Positions 9,680-19,715 are shown, counted from the first letter of the stretch. The stretch: DNA of 64,000 bases from Gracilaria gracilis (GCA_030374805.1 JARGSG010000225.1:310001-374000); one strand, 5' to 3'. Notes: generated by a model from the sequence alone, not told the origin. Program-made: numbers and translations.

Positions 9680-10760
9680 ACGCATCGAGCGCTGGCGCTG
9701 GCGCTGGCGCTGGCGCGCGCTCAACGCATCGAAACGAACACACAGACGCGTGCAGGTCGCCCACCGGCGTGCAGCTGAGCGCGCCGCGCGCACCGGTGCA
9801 CGCAAAGTGCGCCTGCAACAACGTGGCCACGTTTTGGGTGTGCTGGTGTTGCTCCAGCGTGGCGCCCAGCAATGACAGCGTGAAGCGTTTGGGCTTGAAC
9901 AGACGCACCGCCTTTGCCACCAGCAGCGGCACGCTGCGCACGTCGCCGCTCACCTCGAACGACACGTACGACGCCGCCGCCTCCGGCGTCACGTGCACCG
10001 TGCAGTACGTGCGCGAGCGCAGCGCGTTCATGGAGTAGCCGCACGGCGCAAAGTTGAACGCGTCCACCACGTCGCACTCGTGCAGCAGCCGCGCCACGCC
10101 GCTCTGCTTGGTGACCGCGTGCGCGTGGTCCGTACCGACCAGCTGCTCGCGCTGCTCAAACGCAAACTGCCGCATGCATTGCTCGTCCAGATCGAACATG
10201 TACACGTCCAGCGTGCTACGAGCCGCATCTGGCTGCTGCTGCTGCTGCTGTGGCGCGCGTGCGAATCGCGCGTGGTACAGATACCAGTTGCATCGCGTGT
10301 GTACAAACTTTTCAAAGCTGAGCTCGCACGCGTGCAGCGTGCTGTCGATGAACGCCTCCTCGTTCTCGAAGCAGTCGTGCGGAAACGTCTGAGCGTGTGG
10401 AAAACTGTATCGCACGCGAGAGAACGACAGCCACTCGGGCAGCAGGTGCAGCGCCGCAGCCGCGTCCAAGATGTGCGACAGCGCGCTCAGCAACGTGGTG
10501 GTGCCACACGTCTTGATCACAAACAGCTGATCGCCAACAAACAACGAAGATTCCGACAACAGATACGCGTCATAGTGCGCGTTTCGACACACCGATAGCA
10601 CGCAACAACAAGCGCACTGCAAGATACGCTCAACTGCGCTGCGCGCAATCGATCGCAACGAGGCGCTGGGATGGGCTGCATGTGCGTAAAAGTGCACGGA
10701 AAGCTTCTTCTCGACGCCCTCGAACGGAGCGGCGCCATCAGCCGTGCACGACGACGTCAT
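8484..10760 (-). CDS. S-adenosylmethionine decarboxylase fused to degenerate ornithine decarboxylase-like domain
   Basis: Protein of 758 residues joining two polyamine-pathway domains. Residues 1-345 are an AdoMetDC proenzyme. FEGVEK (Glu14, Glu17), YLLSESSLF with autocleavage expected between Glu70 and Ser71 (the future pyruvoyl group), KTCGTT (Cys85), CGYSMN (Cys240, Ser243) and His256 in TVHVTPE are all present, so it should make decarboxylated AdoMet. After an AP-repeat and polySer linker (349-371), residues 372-758 align with the fold-III/ODC family. RYLVKTN keeps the PLP lysine (Lys444), SFDAS keeps Asp463, FHGRSD keeps His556, YYLSDGAYGALN keeps Asp670 and FGPTCDGLD keeps Cys709/Asp710. 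The ODC arginine of the RIATDD segment, the GGGFP phosphate-binding loop and the EPGR arginine are missing, and GAYT is replaced by AHFG. A polyAsp run (595-615) interrupts this half. The C-terminal half is probably a pseudoenzyme. Divergent from the RNase III gene. Confidence 0.9.
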
Positions 10761-10766
10761 TGAATG

Positions 10767-10925
10767 TTATCCGGCAATCTTCTCGCAGTCCGAGAAGATG
10801 GCAGAGCGCCACTTACGGAACACAAGCCAGAAGGAGGTGTCCTCGAACGTGCGGTCGGGCGAGGAAGCGAGCACTCGAACAGAGACGCGAGGAGCGGCTG
10901 CGGCGATGCGACAACGGCTAGGCAT
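10767..10925 (-). CDS. Upstream ORF resembling the conserved plant AdoMetDC uORF peptide
   Basis: A 52-codon ORF begins at the first ATG downstream of the TATA box and stops six nucleotides before the AdoMetDC ATG. Its C-terminal core FRKWRSAIFSDCEK aligns without gaps to the core of the land-plant AdoMetDC small uORF, which I recall as IKKFRSAAYSNCVR. The shared FED/IED pair lies 11 residues upstream of the RSA in both. Total length (52) also matches the plant peptide (about 50). In plants this peptide stalls ribosomes when polyamines are high and represses AdoMetDC translation. I infer the same role here. I see no overlapping tiny uORF directly upstream. The plant comparison is from memory and should be confirmed by alignment. 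Confidence 0.8.
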   Translation of the reverse strand: MPSRCRIAAAAPRVSVRVLASSPDRTFEDTSFWLVFRKWRSAIFSDCEKIAG

Positions 10926-11027
10926 GGACGCGATCTTTTTTTTCGGATACTCACAACGATGGCAAGCACCAAGCGCACAACCCGCACGGCAGCTGCAGCA
11001 ACAGCGGCGGCTGTGATGTATGTAAAG

Positions 11028-11034
11028 TTATATA
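11028..11034 (-). promoter_or_regulatory. TATA box (TATATAA) of AdoMetDC fusion gene
   Basis: The minus strand reads GGTATATAACTTTAC. It lies about 105 bp upstream of the uORF ATG. A start site about 30 bp downstream leaves no ATG before the uORF, which would make the uORF the first translated frame on the mRNA. A GTGAGTATCC donor-like sequence at 10945-10954 is noted, but no intron is required. Confidence 0.55.
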
Positions 11035-11475
11035 CCCTTCCCTCTCAAGCGGTGATGACGCTGATGGCGGCCGTTGTGCTCCGTCGCGCCGCGGGCGGCG
11101 GGTCCACGACGGGGGGCGCACGTGCACGCTACGATCATTCGTGGCTGGTGCTTCCCCGCCGCAGACGGCGCCGAATGGCGCCCCCACTCAACGCGCCAAT
11201 CGGCGGCGTACAGCGCCGCCGCCGTGGCCAGCTGGACGCCGTGTATGTTATACTGTACTGCGCAACTCACCGTTCTTGCTCTCACGAGCTCTCCGCCTGT
11301 AAAGATCACTCATCAACCGTCGTGTGTGCACATGTATGTGCCCATGTGTGTGCACACGGGGCGCACTGTAATCAGTGCGACGCTTCAGGCTGTTACACGC
11401 GTAACGCGTGTAACACGCGTATGAGTTGAACACGTGCATCGTCTCGCTCGGCCGTCGCGTGCACGTCGTGTTTTG
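11035..11475. promoter_or_regulatory. Bidirectional spacer between AdoMetDC fusion and RNase III genes
   Basis: Divergent promoter region with no gene seen. It holds repeats of TGTGCACATGT/GTGTGCACA type (11323-11360) and a GTTACACGCGTAACGCGTGTAACACGCG stretch (near 11391-11420) containing nested palindromes of TTACACGCGTAA and CGCGTGTAACACGCG. These may be factor-binding sites. Confidence 0.4.
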
Positions 11476-13380
11476 ATGAGGAGAAACAACGAGTTGCAGA
11501 CTTTGTCAAGTGCATCATGCTCTTCTTTGTTTCGCGTTGGTGCGTGTGTGCGCACGATGCGGTCCGCGCTCGGCATTCGGCGCATTGCCGACGTGCACGT
11601 CAGTCAGGTGATCAAAGCCACGGACGCTGACATTCTTCACCTGCGCTCCGTTCTTCACGGCTGGCGCGTGCCGCACTTCAGCAGCTGGCCGCTGTTGCTG
11701 CGCGCGCTCACGCACCCCAGCATTTCCAACTGGGCCGAGCGCACGCTCAACCTGCGCAAGCGCTCGCTGGCCCCCAACACGCTGGAGCTGCTGGGCGATC
11801 GCGTTGTGGGCACCGCCGTCGCTCTGCACTGCCTCTCCTGCCAGCCGTCTGCTGAGCGCCCCGATGCGCCGCCGTCCGTCGCGCACGTCAGGCCCTCTGT
11901 CTGGGTGCGCGCCATGGTGGGAAACCGCGGAATGGCCATTGTTGCACGAAACATTGGCATACACTCGCTGTTGAGATGGGAAAAGCCACTGCCCCCGGAA
12001 GCTCACCGCCATCGCATGGATCACAGCGGCGTCGATTACGCCACCGGCCTCACGTGCAACACCGACATTAACGCCTTGGCAAACGCATACGAAGCAGTAG
12101 CCGCCGCCATATATCTCGACTCCGGCATGCCCGCCGCCCATGCCTTTGTGCGCCACTCGCTGCTGCACGACGTTCGCATGGTGCAAAACGCCAACATGGA
12201 GGTGCCCCACTTCCAGCACAAGCTGGCCAGCGAGCTCACTGCGCTGCTCAAGCAGCCCATATCGTTCGTGGCCTCGCGCAAGCGCACCGCGCGCTCGCTC
12301 ATGCAGCACATCAACTGCTTCGAACCGCTGCAGTGCGAGATTCTAGACCTGCAGCGCAGCCGCGCCGAGCGCCGCGAACACGACCTGTTTTACTGCGCCG
12401 TGGCCGTTCGGAAGCGAGATGAGCTGCCTCAACCTTTTCATGAGCGCGACTTTGTTTGCGTCGCGTCGCACTTTTCGGTCGAGACTGCGCGCATCGCTGC
12501 GTTGGAGCAGGCCATTGACATAATCAACGCCGTCAGAACGCCGCACACTCCCGAGCACCTGACGGATATCAAACCGCTGCAGCTGCAGATGCGTGCGAGT
12601 GCGTTGGGCGAGCAGGTGCCAGAGATGGAGGTGCACTTCTCGAGCGACGGACGTTGGCAGTATGATGCAGATTACCATCACATGGCCAGCCTTCTTGAGC
12701 GTGTAGGCGCGCCCGGTGTCACTGCCGCATGGCACCAGCTAGACGCGCAGCAGATTCAACAAAAAATCCAAACGCTGCGACGAGACGCAAGCGAAAAAGA
12801 CGACGGCTGGGACGCGCATGATGGCCGATATGATGCCTTTCTTGGTGTTCGTAAAAGCGTCGAGCGCAGCGATGGTAGACCTCAAGGTGAACCCGCCATG
12901 TGTCCGTCCGCTGTGTCAAAGTGCATGTCTATAGGAACTGATATTGCGCTCAACAGCCAACTGGCTCGTCGTCACAAAGCGCCGTTCCATGCCATTGAGG
13001 ATGCGCAACGGGTTGTGCAACTGGTTACGGAGTCGGTGGATGAACTTGCTACACTTTCAGTGCAGCAGCGAAGCGCCAGGGTGAAGGCATATCATGTGCT
13101 GGGTAGTAACGCCGCCAAGCTGTGGAGTGTGCAGAGCAGCATGCAAGACGCCAGTCAGGAACGGTTGCAAGTTGTGGCTGAGAGTGAGCGCAGAGGAGGC
13201 ATGTCACACGTTATGCAGCGCGCTTTGCTTGGTGACAACGGACTGGTGGATGTCGATGACTTGAGAGTGAATGGCGCCTATGTGGCCCTTGGAATGTGTG
13301 TCGATTCTGTTGGCTGCTCGTCCGCCATGGCGTGGTTGTCCGGTGCCGAACAAATTGCTACCGACGGCCGTGAGCGATAG
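11476..13380 (+). CDS. RNase III-domain protein (organellar or ribosomal type)
   Basis: Protein of 634 residues. The N-terminal half carries an RNase III domain: RALTHPSI near residue 76, the signature segment NTLELLGDRVVG (Glu104, Asp108) and the second helix NAYEAVAAAIYLDSG (Asn203, Glu206). A region around residues 226-335 looks like a divergent double-stranded RNA-binding domain. The remaining 300 residues are not recognised. Three of the four metal-binding acidic residues are kept, but the usual Asp of the second motif is Asn. Activity may therefore be reduced or the protein may be structural, as in mitochondrial ribosomal protein L44 relatives. The N-terminus (Ser, Arg, Cys-rich, few acidic) could be an organellar targeting peptide. 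The start is the first in-frame ATG; a further ATG at 11557 is a possible alternative. Confidence 0.8.
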   Translation: MRRNNELQTLSSASCSSLFRVGACVRTMRSALGIRRIADVHVSQVIKATDADILHLRSVLHGWRVPHFSSWPLLLRALTHPSISNWAERTLNLRKRSLAPNTLELLGDRVVGTAVALHCLSCQPSAERPDAPPSVAHVRPSVWVRAMVGNRGMAIVARNIGIHSLLRWEKPLPPEAHRHRMDHSGVDYATGLTCNTDINALANAYEAVAAAIYLDSGMPAAHAFVRHSLLHDVRMVQNANMEVPHFQHKLASELTALLKQPISFVASRKRTARSLMQHINCFEPLQCEILDLQRSRAERREHDLFYCAVAVRKRDELPQPFHERDFVCVASHFSVETARIAALEQAIDIINAVRTPHTPEHLTDIKPLQLQMRASALGEQVPEMEVHFSSDGRWQYDADYHHMASLLERVGAPGVTAAWHQLDAQQIQQKIQTLRRDASEKDDGWDAHDGRYDAFLGVRKSVERSDGRPQGEPAMCPSAVSKCMSIGTDIALNSQLARRHKAPFHAIEDAQRVVQLVTESVDELATLSVQQRSARVKAYHVLGSNAAKLWSVQSSMQDASQERLQVVAESERRGGMSHVMQRALLGDNGLVDVDDLRVNGAYVALGMCVDSVGCSSAMAWLSGAEQIATDGRER

Positions 13381-14262
13381 TGCCACAAAACAAACATCAT
13401 GTTCCCGTCGTCATAACAAAAGGTTCCGTCTCAACCATTGTCACAACCCGAAAATAGAAGCTTGTCATACTGTACACTCATCGTTGCAGACGGTCCACAC
13501 AGCTGTGTCTTCGTTGCCCTGCACCCCGCACCACTGCCCATTCATTGTCTTTTTGAGTGCTTTTCTGTCCACCATTGGTACAGTATTCGTCTTTCGTGCA
13601 TGATGATACACAACTTCGGCTGCTGTCAGACTTCTTTGTCAGAGGCAAGTTGAATAAGGCAGCCGAGGACTAGCTTGTGGGCCCTAATAGACCAACAATG
13701 CTCAAGATAACCTTACGACAACTCCGCACTAGACTCCAACAAGGCAAGTGGTCTCTTTTTCACTTTCTCGAGGCTTTCTCTCGGACTTGTCCTGCAGAAC
13801 ACGATAAGAACCGGTTCTCTGATCTTCAGGCCCTGACGATACACTCGGAGATAGAGTCGGGGTCGGAGACGCACAAACTGAACTTCTTATCTTGTTTGCA
13901 ACCGAAGCGTGTATGCTCCACTTCTAAAAAAAAATGCACGTTGGGCCTACCCTAAACCATAGGTCTGAATTTTTGTTTGTGAGTACCAAGTTCGTTCATG
14001 GTCAAGAAGGGATCTCGGTGCAGAAAGGGGCATCCGAGGCTGTCGGCCAGACGCATGGCGACCCTTCATATTGACATTCGAGGATGAGATGGGATTTCGG
14101 TGGTGAAGGACGATGCGTTGAAAGATATCGGACAAGATCATTGTGCTCTTGTCTTTTTTTTTTTTTTTTTTTTTAAGGATGAGATGTACAGGTACCATCT
14201 ACAAGGGTAGCGTTTTACCCTTGGTAATCTTATTCATGGTTTGGAATGGGGCAACCATAGCA

Positions 14263-14289
14263 TTCATGTCCGACAGTGTCGGACATGAA
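14263..14289. repeat. Perfect 13-bp inverted repeat
   Basis: TTCATGTCCGACA, one central G, then its exact reverse complement. It can form a tight hairpin or cruciform. The centre reads CAGTG, as in the palindrome at 14642. Confidence 0.9.
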
Positions 14290-14641
14290 CATGAATCTCT
14301 TTCGCTCTGTTCAAAGAAGTATGAGAACTTTTTCCTTTTGAATGGAAGATTCTGCACTGAATTCAACATCGGCCAGCTCATCAACACACTGTCATACCCA
14401 CGCCCTTTTTACTGTGAGTTTGCGTGGCAGTCTACAAGGCTAATTCACTTGCATCATGATACTTGCGGTTGAAGTCATTTTGGTGCCAGGATGGAAGATT
14501 CTAAAAGGAAGGCGGCAAGACTCGTTTGCTGAAATATTTTTGGCATGTTGTGGGGCCGTTGCTAACACGCAGTTTTGTTTTGTGCTTGGCTGTTACGGAT
14601 TCGGGACGTCCAGCTCAGCATTCGATGTAAGATTACGGGAG

Positions 14642-14686
14642 CAACCGAACGCATGAGGTCGCAGTGCGACCTCATGCGTTCGGTTG
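14642..14686. repeat. Perfect 22-bp inverted repeat
   Basis: Arms 14642-14663 and 14665-14686 are exact reverse complements with a single G between them (centre GCAGTGC). A 45-bp near-perfect palindrome is a cruciform former, possibly the remnant of a foldback element or a binding site for a dimeric protein. Confidence 0.95.
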
Positions 14687-15293
14687 ATCGCAACAGGGAT
14701 CACTCGTCGTATGGCTATTGGAAGTTGGGGCAAATAGGTCGGCTTGTACATACTTGTACGTGTTGCAGGAAGAGCGCACAGAATCGGCATATGTTGCGTG
14801 CCTCACCCCTTACAGAGAGGCTCCATAGTGTTTCATGTTGTTCTTCGTGGTTGAAAACAACAGCCGTTAGAAAAGCACAGATGCATCTTGCAACGCAATA
14901 TCCGAAAACTTCGGGCACGGGCCAGGAGACCTTGCGAACCCTTGGCCCAACACATCGAGAGCTGCAAATACCTGCATCCCCTCAAACCTTAGCATGAGCC
15001 GCGGGAGGGCGCGTTAAAACAAGTCACTCACAGTCGGCGTCCCATGGGGGGCCAGGCATGAAGAGTGTTGTTCGACAGGTGGAGTCGAAGGATATAGATA
15101 TTATTATCTGTAGACGTTCTATTTTGCTTCTTAGGTTTTCACCCTAACTGCTCATCCCCGTGTGTCTCGCTGTGCCACTCTGTGACAGGGATAGAAGGTT
15201 AACTCTAGTCTGGAACCTGTCTACGAATAAAACTGCGGCGTCATCACCCGTTCATATTGATATGTAGGACGTGGCTTGCCTGTGACACTACTT

Positions 15294-15333
15294 GGGGTCA
15301 CCCCACTTTTTCTGGGGTCACCCCACTTTTTCT
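15294..15333. repeat. Two tandem 20-bp units with palindromic core
   Basis: Two direct copies of GGGGTCACCCCACTTTTTCT. The first 11 bases (GGGGTCACCCC) are themselves a palindrome around a central C, so each unit could bind a dimer. Confidence 0.9.
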
Positions 15334-16326
15334 TTCTTTTTGAAGATGCAGGAAGGTTTCAGCCTACCTCATCAGCTTGTGTAAGTGTTGAGGGCTAGCC
15401 TCGTGAAACACTTGCTGGAAGCTACCGTACGGCTGAACGCTGTGGGGTTGAAACCATGCTGTGCCTGCTGGCTTTCTGATTCGCACAAGCAGCGAACTCT
15501 GAGGTGTGACCCAGAACGACGTGGCGTCTGTGGTGCGGACTGGACATCAACTGGACAAACCCGTTCAGGTGCGGCTGAGCTCGACCCATCCTCATGGCTG
15601 CATAGCAGGTCTGGGAGGCTGCCGAGTCAGCAGAGGTGTGAACGGTGACAAGGCACAAGAGTTGTCCAGATTCTCTGTCGTACCTGGCTGGCTGTTGTGA
15701 ATTTTCTGCGAAAGGTAATTCAGCGAGGAGACGTTAGTCAGGACTTGAAGAGCTTTGGTCCAACGCACCAACTGGCAGCATTATGTTTCCATTTCCCTTT
15801 CAGAAACACGATTATCCTGAGAAGATCCCGATAATAAACTGCGCATGCTACGAAGGTGGACCACAACCACGGTATTCGAGTAGATACGCGTGCTGCTCTG
15901 CTTGTAGAAGATCCAATGACGGTGTTCCGACGTGTGCCATGGGCGGAATCGCGCTGTAGCTGCTAGAAGAGTGCACATAGATTCTAACAAAGCTCCACCA
16001 TCTTTATGAGATGCACATGACGGGAGGCGCTAGCCAATATGTGTTGCATATGAGAACGTAGTATCGATAGTCGAACAAGTATAGCTAACATAAAGCATGG
16101 ACCTCTCACCAAAGCAGAGGGAGCAAACAATAAACGCAAGTGACAAATATAGTAGCGAGAACGCCGAAACTGGACGTTTGAGCCATCTCGATACGACAAC
16201 GCAAACCATGTAGAACGAGGGTGTAACTTGAAGACGGAAAGGCAATTTCCGCACGCATTCAGCAGCTGAGGAGAACAAGGAGAACGCAATAGCTGCTTGA
16301 AATAAAAAGTGGACAAACACAAGCGG

Positions 16327-17475
16327 CTAGTTGGCCACATTAACGACGCTGTGATTACTGACTCCATTACCGCCTCCGTTCGGTACTCCGTCTCCTCCAC
16401 GGCGATCATCATCCATATCATCATCCGATTCAATAGGAGACATGTTGTCTTCGTACGCGACTCGCATGTGCGCCAATATCTTTTCAGACTCGTGCAGCAT
16501 AAAGCGATGAGCTCTAAAAAGACGATGAACTCTGTCTTCAAGCGACATATCGGTCGATACCGACGATAACGGCGTCTGTACCACTTGAGAGGCGTTGGTA
16601 GCCCGGGCGGCGGCGGCGGCGGCGGCAGCCTTAACAAGTGGTTTGACTTGCTTACAAGACTGGATAGATTTGGAGGAGGAGGAGCAAGCCTTTGACGAAC
16701 GCTTTCGTAGCTGGTCGGGAGTAATACGGCGCTGCTTAATTGCGTCACGAATTCGAGAGCGCAGAGCTTGGCGCAGCTTGGTGCGAGTGGTCTCCAAGGC
16801 GACGATATAATCGCGCTGCTGCTGATCGTACAGCTTGTGATGCTCCTGCTGAGACAAGTGAGCCTGCTCCAAAGAGGTGGTCTGCATGGCGCGCAAGCGC
16901 AACAAGTGCGCGACGGATGTGGGGTTGACGCCGTTGAACGAAAGGCCGTGAAGCGTGGCGGCAATCTGAGCGTCAGCGCTTTCGGGCGAGGGCTGCCAGG
17001 TGCGCGCGGGCTGTGGATTGGCGGGGGTGCATGGCGGCGTGGTCGGCGGCGTGGACGGCGGCGACAGCGGGGTGACGGGGGACGCAGCCGGGGTGGTGGC
17101 GGCGGTGGTGGTGGTGGTAGTGGTGGTGGTGGTAGTGGTGGCGCTATTGTCGAGACGCATGCGGGAGTAGAGCTCGTTAAAGGAGGCGGTGGACGGGGCT
17201 TTGTTAAGGCCTGCGTAGTACTCACAGATGTGAAGCTTCTCCGCAAGCGTAACGATATCGGCGGGGGCGTCCGTGGGGCTGGGGGCGGCGGCGGACGTGG
17301 TGGTTGTAGCGGGGTGGACGGTGGGATTGGCGGGGTTGAGAGGGGCGATGTCGCACATGGCGGTGGGGGGGAGCGCGGTGGAAGCGATGACAGGGAAGGC
17401 GTTGTGCTGCGGCTGCGACGCGGGGGTCGTAACGTGACCAGCGGCATCGGCAGTAGTGGTAGTGATGAAGACCAT
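16327..17475 (-). CDS. Low-complexity protein with basic coiled-coil segment, unknown function
   Basis: Protein of 382 residues, not recognised. The N-terminal half is rich in Thr, Pro and Ala, with a poly-Thr run of about 13 residues encoded by GGT repeats near 17103-17140. The middle (around LEQAHLSQQEHHKLYDQQQR to LRQALRSRIRDAIKQRR) is predicted as helical, strongly basic and possibly coiled-coil. This is followed by a Ser/Lys patch, a poly-Ala run, a helix (MSLEDRVHRLFRAHRFMLHE) and an acidic tail ending in Asn/Gly-rich residues. The composition suggests a nuclear or regulatory protein. The start is the ATG at 17473-17475. A TTTATTAG element near 17700 may be the TATA box. An in-frame ATG at 17715 would add 80 residues beginning with a hydrophobic stretch, but lies at or upstream of the expected transcription start. 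Confidence 0.7.
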   Translation of the reverse strand: MVFITTTTADAAGHVTTPASQPQHNAFPVIASTALPPTAMCDIAPLNPANPTVHPATTTTSAAAPSPTDAPADIVTLAEKLHICEYYAGLNKAPSTASFNELYSRMRLDNSATTTTTTTTTTTTAATTPAASPVTPLSPPSTPPTTPPCTPANPQPARTWQPSPESADAQIAATLHGLSFNGVNPTSVAHLLRLRAMQTTSLEQAHLSQQEHHKLYDQQQRDYIVALETTRTKLRQALRSRIRDAIKQRRITPDQLRKRSSKACSSSSKSIQSCKQVKPLVKAAAAAAAARATNASQVVQTPLSSVSTDMSLEDRVHRLFRAHRFMLHESEKILAHMRVAYEDNMSPIESDDDMDDDRRGGDGVPNGGGNGVSNHSVVNVAN

Positions 17476-18718
17476 TGTGAAATCGTAGTGTTGGGGGTAT
17501 TGAGACAAGACGGAGAGGTGTTTGGCGGGAGTTTGTGGGGGGGTGGGGGGGTCAGAGACAAGAGGCTGTTTGAAACGAACAAACGAAGAAAAAGACAAGG
17601 AAACGAACGAAGAGGGCAAGAAGTTGTTGCTGCAAGTTGCTATTGCTGCGGTTGAACGGGAGGCGGCGGCAGCGCGCGTGGCGAACAAGACAAGGCAGCT
17701 AATAAAGCGACGCATGCCAGCGCACGCGGGGGGCGGCGACAGTTCAAAGTTGCTGCGCTGGCACGCGCCGTGTGCTTTTTGTGTGCATGTGCACACTACA
17801 GCGAAGCAGCGAAGCAGCGAAGCAGCGTTGCAGCGTTGCAGCGTTGCAGCGCTGGTTTGCTGTAAGGCAAAGCTGACAGCCCGCACACGGCGCACACGGC
17901 GCGCAGCGGGCACAACGCGCACAGCGCGACCACTGCGAACAGCGCGACCACGGCGGACAGAGCGACCACGGCGGACAGCGCCGGCGCAGACGGTTGGGTG
18001 CTGACGTGGAAGAGGTGTGCGACGTGTTAGTGGTTGAGGTTTGATGACGCGCTGCGGCCGGCTGCACGACAGCAGTAGGAGCGGTACGGCGAATGGGGCG
18101 TATCGTATCGGCAGCGTTTACGATACAGAGGTATGGGCGTTCCGTGCGCACATATTGCGCGTTTTCGGGCGCGCGCGCGCGCGCACCACAGCGGCTGCTT
18201 GAAGCGTTGGGAGCGTTTGCTGCAACGGATGCAAGTGGGGAGAGAGCATGACATGTCGGATTAGGGTATAAGGGTAACGTTGCTACCCCGCGGTGATGGC
18301 AGAGAGGTTTAGCATCACAACATGCGGCAACTGTAACCTTAACCGCGGCGCGCGACTATGTTATCTAGGGCAAAGTGCAGGTGCCATGCAACCAACCAAC
18401 AGCTGTGTGCTCAAGCGCCGCTGACAGCGACGCTCTCTTGGCTGCGCGGGCAGTGCGCGGCAGTGCGCGCGCGCGCGCGTGCGCCTCACCGCAGCCGACA
18501 CCGGTGCGCGCTATCTATACAGTACACGGTACATGACGATGCTGTAGCAGCTGCAACTGTTGGTGCTTTTGCAAGCTTGCTGCGGTCGTGCGTAACATGG
18601 CCGTTGTGGTAGCAGCTCTCCAGCAACAAACAAAAAAAAAAAAAAGAAAAGAGCCGCCCTGTGATTACCTTCACCGCGCTCCCTCTAGATACAGTATATG
18701 TGCGTGTGTGAGTTTGTT

Positions 18719-18778
<60 letters not shown>

Positions 18779-18810
18779 TGTGGTGTGTGTTTTTCTTGTT
18801 GGTCTTGTTC
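17476..18810. other. Intergenic region with minisatellites
   Basis: Upstream region of the low-complexity gene and 3' flank of the five-finger gene. It contains GAAGCAGC/GTTGCAGC 9-bp repeats at about 17801-17850, three or four 18-bp units GCGCGACCAC(G/T)GCGGACA near 17924-17979, CG runs near 18169-18183 and 18466-18482, and a TG repeat (18723-18776). I see no gene. Confidence 0.5.
18723..18776. repeat. TG/CA dinucleotide microsatellite
   Basis: About 26 uninterrupted TG units located just beyond the 3' end of the five-finger C2H2 gene. It is likely length-polymorphic and has Z-DNA potential. Confidence 0.97.
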
Positions 18811-19676
18811 CTACTTGGGTGGCAGAGTGGCGCTCCTCTTATGCACCTTGAGCTCGTGCCGCGTAACATGCGACCGCGTGCCAAACGACAGAGTGCATAG
18901 AGAGCATCGGAACGGCTTCTCGCCCAGATGTCGGATGCGGATGTGCTTCTCCAAGTTGAATCTCTTGCTCCAGCTGGCGTTGCAGATGTTGCACTTGAAG
19001 TTGCGTAGTCTCATGTGCACGGCGCGAGTGTGATCGCCAAGGTGACTCTTGCTTCCAAACCGACTGGCACAGCCCGGTTCCGTGCAGGCGAACGGCCGCT
19101 CCTTGTTGTGCACGATGCGGATGTGGCGCGACAGGTGGTTCTGCTTGCTGAACGACGCCGCACACCCCACCATCTTGCACGCGTACGGGCGCACGTGCAT
19201 GCGCTTGTGATGCTGCAGTAAAGTGCACTCGCTCGAAAACACGCCGCGACACACGGAGCACTCGTGACAAGCACTGAGCTGAGTCACCGATGACGACAGT
19301 GAGCTCGGCTGCTGCTGCTGCTGCTGCTGCGGCGGCTGCGGCGGCGGCGGCACCTGCTGCGGCTGCTGCTGCAGCAGCGGCGCGCCGTGGCTGCTCATCG
19401 GCTCCAATGCACGCTTCCTGCCGCGCGTCGCACGCGTCACCACCAACGTGGCACGCGGATGCGGCGGCGGCGGCGACGGCGTCGGCGTCGGCGATGGCAG
19501 CTGCGGCGGAACACGAGGCGCCAGCTGCACGCTGAGCGGCGGCGTATGCGGCGCGCTGAGCGGCGATAGAAGCGCGCCCAGCGCCGGCAGCGAGCGCGAG
19601 CGCTCGCCGAACGGCGCCAAGTTGAAGGGCGGCTGGTGGTGCGGCGCCACGTGCACGGCGGGCACGTGCGGCGGTA

Positions 19677-19715
<39 letters not shown>

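Larger units (their letters stand above)
13381..16326. other. Gene-poor intergenic region, 2.9 kb
   Basis: No gene can be supported. The base composition is AT-richer than the flanking genes. Notable contents are two perfect palindromes (14263-14289 and 14642-14686), a T-run at 14154-14174, a 20-bp tandem duplication (15294-15333) and a GATATAGATATTATTATCTGTAGA segment near 15094. A decayed element is possible, but I could not identify one. Confidence 0.5.

Noticed and set aside
8469-9875. 468-codon plus-strand frame opposite the AdoMetDC fusion
   Set aside because: Shadow of the AdoMetDC gene; Ala/Arg/His-rich with no family resemblance.
10757-10987. 76-codon minus-strand frame whose stop overlaps the AdoMetDC ATG (ATGA)
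   Set aside because: It begins with GTG and contains no ATG, so it is unlikely to be translated; the 52-codon frame at 10767-10925 is the real uORF candidate.
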